A stretch of DNA of 64,000 nt from an uncultured Algibacter sp. (GTDB taxonomy: Bacteria; Bacteroidota; Bacteroidia; Flavobacteriales; Flavobacteriaceae). The stretch lies in assembly GCA_937958265.1 (NCBI GenBank), contig CALGNX010000019.1:1-64000 (forward strand), written 5' to 3'. The first letter of the stretch is position 1, and every line of letters begins with the position of its first letter. Positions 62,201-64,000 of the stretch are shown here, piece by piece. The position numbers and the translations under genes are program-made. The notes beneath the pieces were generated by a model. The model saw only the letters and a list, made by a program, of their open reading frames with translations, was not told where the DNA came from and searched no databases.

Positions 62201-62310
62201 TTATCAGTAGGAATTTCAGCTACGAACTCATTTTCTTTAAGCGTCTCAACAATAGAGCTATTTTCGTTTAGCTCCTCAACACTTTTCCAGTATTTCTTGT
62301 TTGATGACAT
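59218..62310 (-). CDS. actB: Alternative complex III subunit ActB (Fe-S, molybdopterin-oxidoreductase-like)
   Basis: A 1030-residue fusion. N-terminal TAT-like motif SSTTRRDFLKYVGFSTAAAS with a lipid-like Cys (AACEG), then a molybdopterin-oxidoreductase-like part (about 75-700) that in ACIII contains no metal cofactor, then a ferredoxin-like part (about 745-1010) with cluster motifs CTGCGACVIACHAENN, CQHCNHAPCETVCP, CVGTRYCANNCPY and CSMCIQKTQ plus CSAACSNGAMSFGD. Electrons pass from quinol through these clusters to ActA/ActE hemes. 26 bases separate it from actC and 79 from actA. Confidence 0.95.
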   Translation of the reverse strand: MSSNKKYWKSVEELNENSSIVETLKENEFVAEIPTDKFLGDKEVLESSSTTRRDFLKYVGFSTAAASLAACEGPVVKSIPYVVQPTEIIPGVANYYATTIADGFDFASILVKTREGRPIKIENNKMASTKGSANARVNASVLGLYDSLRVQSPKKNANSLSWNDFDSETTARLNSIAGSGKSIVLFTQTFASPSTSKLISEFKEKYGNVRHVVYDSISESCALDAYELKYGERGLANYDFAKAMTVVSIGADFLGDWQGGGFDSGYSKNRIPEHGKMSRHIQFESNMTITGANADKRVPLTPTQQKVALAKLYSYVVGGSVAGSLPDGIDSALKGAAAQLKKAGTKGLVVSGIQDVNAQTVVLEINEFIQSGAFNSVAPIKTRQGSDAAVSKLVLDMNAGNVGAIIMSGVNPVYTLPNASDFIKGLKKVDLSVAFSMKEDETSTLVEYLAAAPHYLESWGDVEIKKGHYALTQPTIRPLFNTRQFQEALLKWNGNDSTYHDYIKDTWGENILGQSSFNKALHDGVYVGNIGSDVEVVSEADNELTKLPNGVAANLLSKVSSSQGLELTLYTKVGMGDGQQANNPWLQEFPDPLTRTSWDNYLTVSKVDADNLGLSNIHVATGALNGSYANVTVNGVSLKVPVMIQPGQAKGSVGLALGYGKTLGLKEEMKTGVNAYVFYNDFNAVQNVSVELATGEHEFASVQLHNTLMGRGDIIKETTLEIFNTSNRNVWNKVPTVSLNHEETPVTSPEVDLWDEFDRTIGHHFNLSIDLNACTGCGACVIACHAENNVPVVGKEEVRRSRDMHWLRIDRYYSSEDSLAEDIIKKEETKGLDMIGVLGEMESPASNPQVVFQPVMCQHCNHAPCETVCPVAATTHSRQGQNHMAYNRCVGTRYCANNCPYKVRRFNWFLYNGNDEFDYHLNDDLGRMVVNPDVTVRSRGVMEKCSMCIQKTQKTILDAKRDGRVIMDGEFQTACSAACSNGAMSFGDVNDKNSKVAKLLKDDRMYHLLESVGTKPNVQYHTKVRNTTEA

Positions 62311-62389
62311 ATAGTTTACTCGTTATTAGATTTTTAAATTTCAAACTAAAACCACTTGGTTCCTAACCTGAAACAATACTATTATTTAA

Positions 62390-63736
62390 TTAATAATGAC
62401 ATTTTCCACATTCTAAACCACCCATTTGAGCAGCAGTCAAATTCTCTACACCGTACTTCTTAGACAATTCATCATGTATTTTAGTATAGTAAGCATTGTC
62501 CTTTACATCTACATTTGTCTCTCTATGACAATTAATACACCACCCCATAGTTAAAGGAGAATATTGATACATAATTTCCATTTCCTCTACAGGACCGTGA
62601 CAAGTTTGACACTCAACACCCGCCACAGTAACATGCTGTGAGTGATTAAAATATGCGAAATCGGGTAAGTTATGTATTCGCACCCACTTGACAGGTTGAG
62701 TCTCTCCAGTATACTTTTGCTCGGCATCATCCCAACCAACTGCCTTATACAGCTTTTTAATCTCACCATCATAAAACTCTTTAGAATACTCTGGAGTTGC
62801 AGTAGATGGCGACACCTCATAAATTGACTTATGGCAATTCATACAGATGTTCAATGAAGGAATACCTGAATGCTTACTTACTCTGGCAGAAGAGTGGCAA
62901 TACTTACAATCAATACCATTATCACCCGCATGTATCCTGTGTGAATAATGAATAGGCTGAACAGGTTCGTAACCCTGATCCACTCCAACCTGAGACAGGA
63001 ATCCATAAACAAAATAAGCACTTGACAACAAAAAGAAAACAGCTACCAAAATCATTAAAAATTGATTTTGAATAAAAGCCTTCCATAATGGCAACCTTTT
63101 TTCTCTCTCCTCAGCTAAAATTTCGATACCCTGAACATCCGCAAAACGACGCAAAGTTTTATTAACCAAAAACAAACCTGCAGCCAAAAGCATAAACAAA
63201 ACTGCCAGCGCACCCAAAATAATATCGTTCGTAGCCCCGCCACTTGACTCCGAAGAAGATTCAATAGCCACTCCTGCTACTGGCGCGGGAGCAACTGCTT
63301 TATCTTCCGCAGTGTATGCGAGAACATTATCAATATCCTCATTTGACAACTGAGGAAAAGCAGTCATAGCAGCACCACCATACTCATTGTAAATTTTATT
63401 AGCGTATGCATCGCCCGACTTTATAATGCCTGAACTATTTTTAATCCACGCATAAAGCCACTCTCTGCTCAAACCCCCATCCTCATACAACCTAGCCTCT
63501 ACCTTTCTTAAAGCAGGCCCAGTCATTTTTTTATCTAATTTATGACACGCCGCACAATTGGCATTAAACAATGCCTTTCCTTTCGTTGGATCTCCATCTT
63601 GAGCTGAAAGAACCGACGTGAACGCTAATAAAAAAATCAAGAAAGAAACTTGAAAATTTTTGCTTAATAAACGGTGAATCACCTGTCTCATATCATCTGT
63701 TATATTAACTTCTAAACTTTGGTATAATTTTTTCAT
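62390..63736 (-). CDS. actA: Alternative complex III multiheme cytochrome c ActA (with a fused N-terminal cytochrome c)
   Basis: A 448-residue periplasmic multiheme protein, first gene of the operon. The N-terminal part (about 45-150) is a monoheme cytochrome with CAACHKLDKKMTGP; a membrane segment lies near 222-245; the pentaheme ActA part follows with CKYCHSSARV, CMNCHKSIYE, CQTCHGPVEE, CINCHRETNV and CGKCHY, so six heme motifs in all. Two starts are possible: ATG 63736, or ATG 63691, which gives MRQVIHRLLSKNFQVSFLIF, a cleaner signal peptide. I report the longer. A -7 promoter box is at 63771-63778. Confidence 0.93.
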   Translation of the reverse strand: MKKLYQSLEVNITDDMRQVIHRLLSKNFQVSFLIFLLAFTSVLSAQDGDPTKGKALFNANCAACHKLDKKMTGPALRKVEARLYEDGGLSREWLYAWIKNSSGIIKSGDAYANKIYNEYGGAAMTAFPQLSNEDIDNVLAYTAEDKAVAPAPVAGVAIESSSESSGGATNDIILGALAVLFMLLAAGLFLVNKTLRRFADVQGIEILAEEREKRLPLWKAFIQNQFLMILVAVFFLLSSAYFVYGFLSQVGVDQGYEPVQPIHYSHRIHAGDNGIDCKYCHSSARVSKHSGIPSLNICMNCHKSIYEVSPSTATPEYSKEFYDGEIKKLYKAVGWDDAEQKYTGETQPVKWVRIHNLPDFAYFNHSQHVTVAGVECQTCHGPVEEMEIMYQYSPLTMGWCINCHRETNVDVKDNAYYTKIHDELSKKYGVENLTAAQMGGLECGKCHY

Positions 63737-63770
63737 GATATATAACTAAAATACATCTGTAAAACTTCTA

Positions 63771-63778
63771 CAAAAGTA
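63771..63778 (-). promoter_or_regulatory. actA: Candidate -7 box for the act-cta operon
   Basis: Minus strand TACTTTTG, exact TAnnTTTG, 34 bases before the longer actA start. No -33 box at the usual spacing. Confidence 0.45.
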
Positions 63779-63876
63779 ATACTTAAAGTCGATTTTGAAA
63801 ATGTTAGACAAGTGTAAGTTTGTAATTTAGAGAGATTCTAAATAATATAAAAATCTGTTATTTAACCACAATAATA

Positions 63877-63884
63877 TACCTTTG
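63877..63884 (+). promoter_or_regulatory. Candidate plus-strand -7 box toward the right edge
   Basis: TACCTTTG, exact TAnnTTTG, followed about 100 bases later by ATG at 63985 (M-N-Y-L-T, then the window ends). It suggests a gene diverging from actA whose identity cannot be read from five codons. Confidence 0.35.
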
Positions 63885-64000
63885 TAAAGATTATAGATAT
63901 CATAATTAAATCAACTATTATTTAAAATTACAAACCACTTTAATATCTTATTAACGAATTACTAAAGCATACAAACAACTAAATATGAATTACTTAACCT

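Noticed and set aside
1-64000. tRNA, rRNA, CRISPR arrays, prophage or integrated element ends
   Set aside because: I looked for cloverleaf-like sequences, regularly spaced repeats, phage genes and integrase sites and found none.

Overview
The window looks like a chromosomal segment of a marine-type member of the Flavobacteriaceae (Bacteroidetes). The evidence is consistent: AT-rich DNA, promoter boxes of the Bacteroidetes form TAnnTTTG, the gliding/type IX secretion translocon gene sprA, a secreted enzyme with a T9SS sorting domain, a TonB-dependent receptor, DUF3098/DUF3127/DUF2490/DUF4301 families, and an alternative complex III (act) operon fused to cytochrome oxidase genes. I cannot assign a genus from the sequence alone. 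No tRNA, rRNA, CRISPR array or replication origin was seen.

Layout. 1-8.1 kb: the N-terminal part of leuS (runs off the left edge), a DMT transporter, a ftsX-DUF3098-uppP-truB cluster for envelope and tRNA housekeeping, a TonB-like protein, a thioredoxin-like protein, tag and two small exported proteins. 8.1-13.2 kb: a lipoprotein, aat, DUF3127, a membrane histidine kinase, a HIT protein, greA and a degenerate Rieske-like lipoprotein. 13.5-20.7 kb, all minus strand: a TPP-riboswitch-controlled TonB receptor, a compact pnuC / NadR-type kinase / DUF4301 / arfB operon, and a PcrB-family synthase overlapping a phosphopantetheinyl transferase. 20.8-23.2 kb, plus strand: ahcY, a GC-rich structured intergenic element and a secreted metallo-beta-lactamase-fold enzyme. 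23.3-37.9 kb, minus strand: a RemB/Wzi-like barrel protein, tonB, vanZ, gcvH, the giant sprA, ruvA and a malic enzyme/phosphotransacetylase fusion.

38.2-48.1 kb is the accessory part: a TPR hybrid histidine kinase, a start-less ORF remnant, a decayed IS630-type transposase, a T9SS-exported GH30 glucanase with CBM6, a lipoprotein whose normal start codon seems to be missing, and two paralogous exported PilJ/NarX-like sensor proteins separated by a 20-bp perfect palindrome, with long stretches that carry no gene. 48.1-51.4 kb returns to housekeeping (queG, a cytochrome P450, ruvB). 52.0-63.7 kb is one respiratory operon, actA-actB-actC-actD-actE-actF-ctaC-ctaD, reading right to left and closed by a strong terminator: quinol is oxidised by alternative complex III and electrons pass through c-type hemes to the oxidase.

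Links between parts: SprA exports proteins such as the GH30 enzyme; the TonB proteins energise receptors such as the riboswitch-controlled one. The observations I rate highest are the riboswitch-receptor unit, the paired exported PilJ/NarX-like proteins, the nucleotidyltransferase-like motifs in DUF4301 beside PnuC and a NadR-type kinase, a 17-bp mini-hairpin motif repeated between stop codon and terminator of two unrelated genes, an attenuator-like terminator at the 5' end of the greA leader, and the structured GC-rich element downstream of ahcY. None of these is proved by sequence reading alone.
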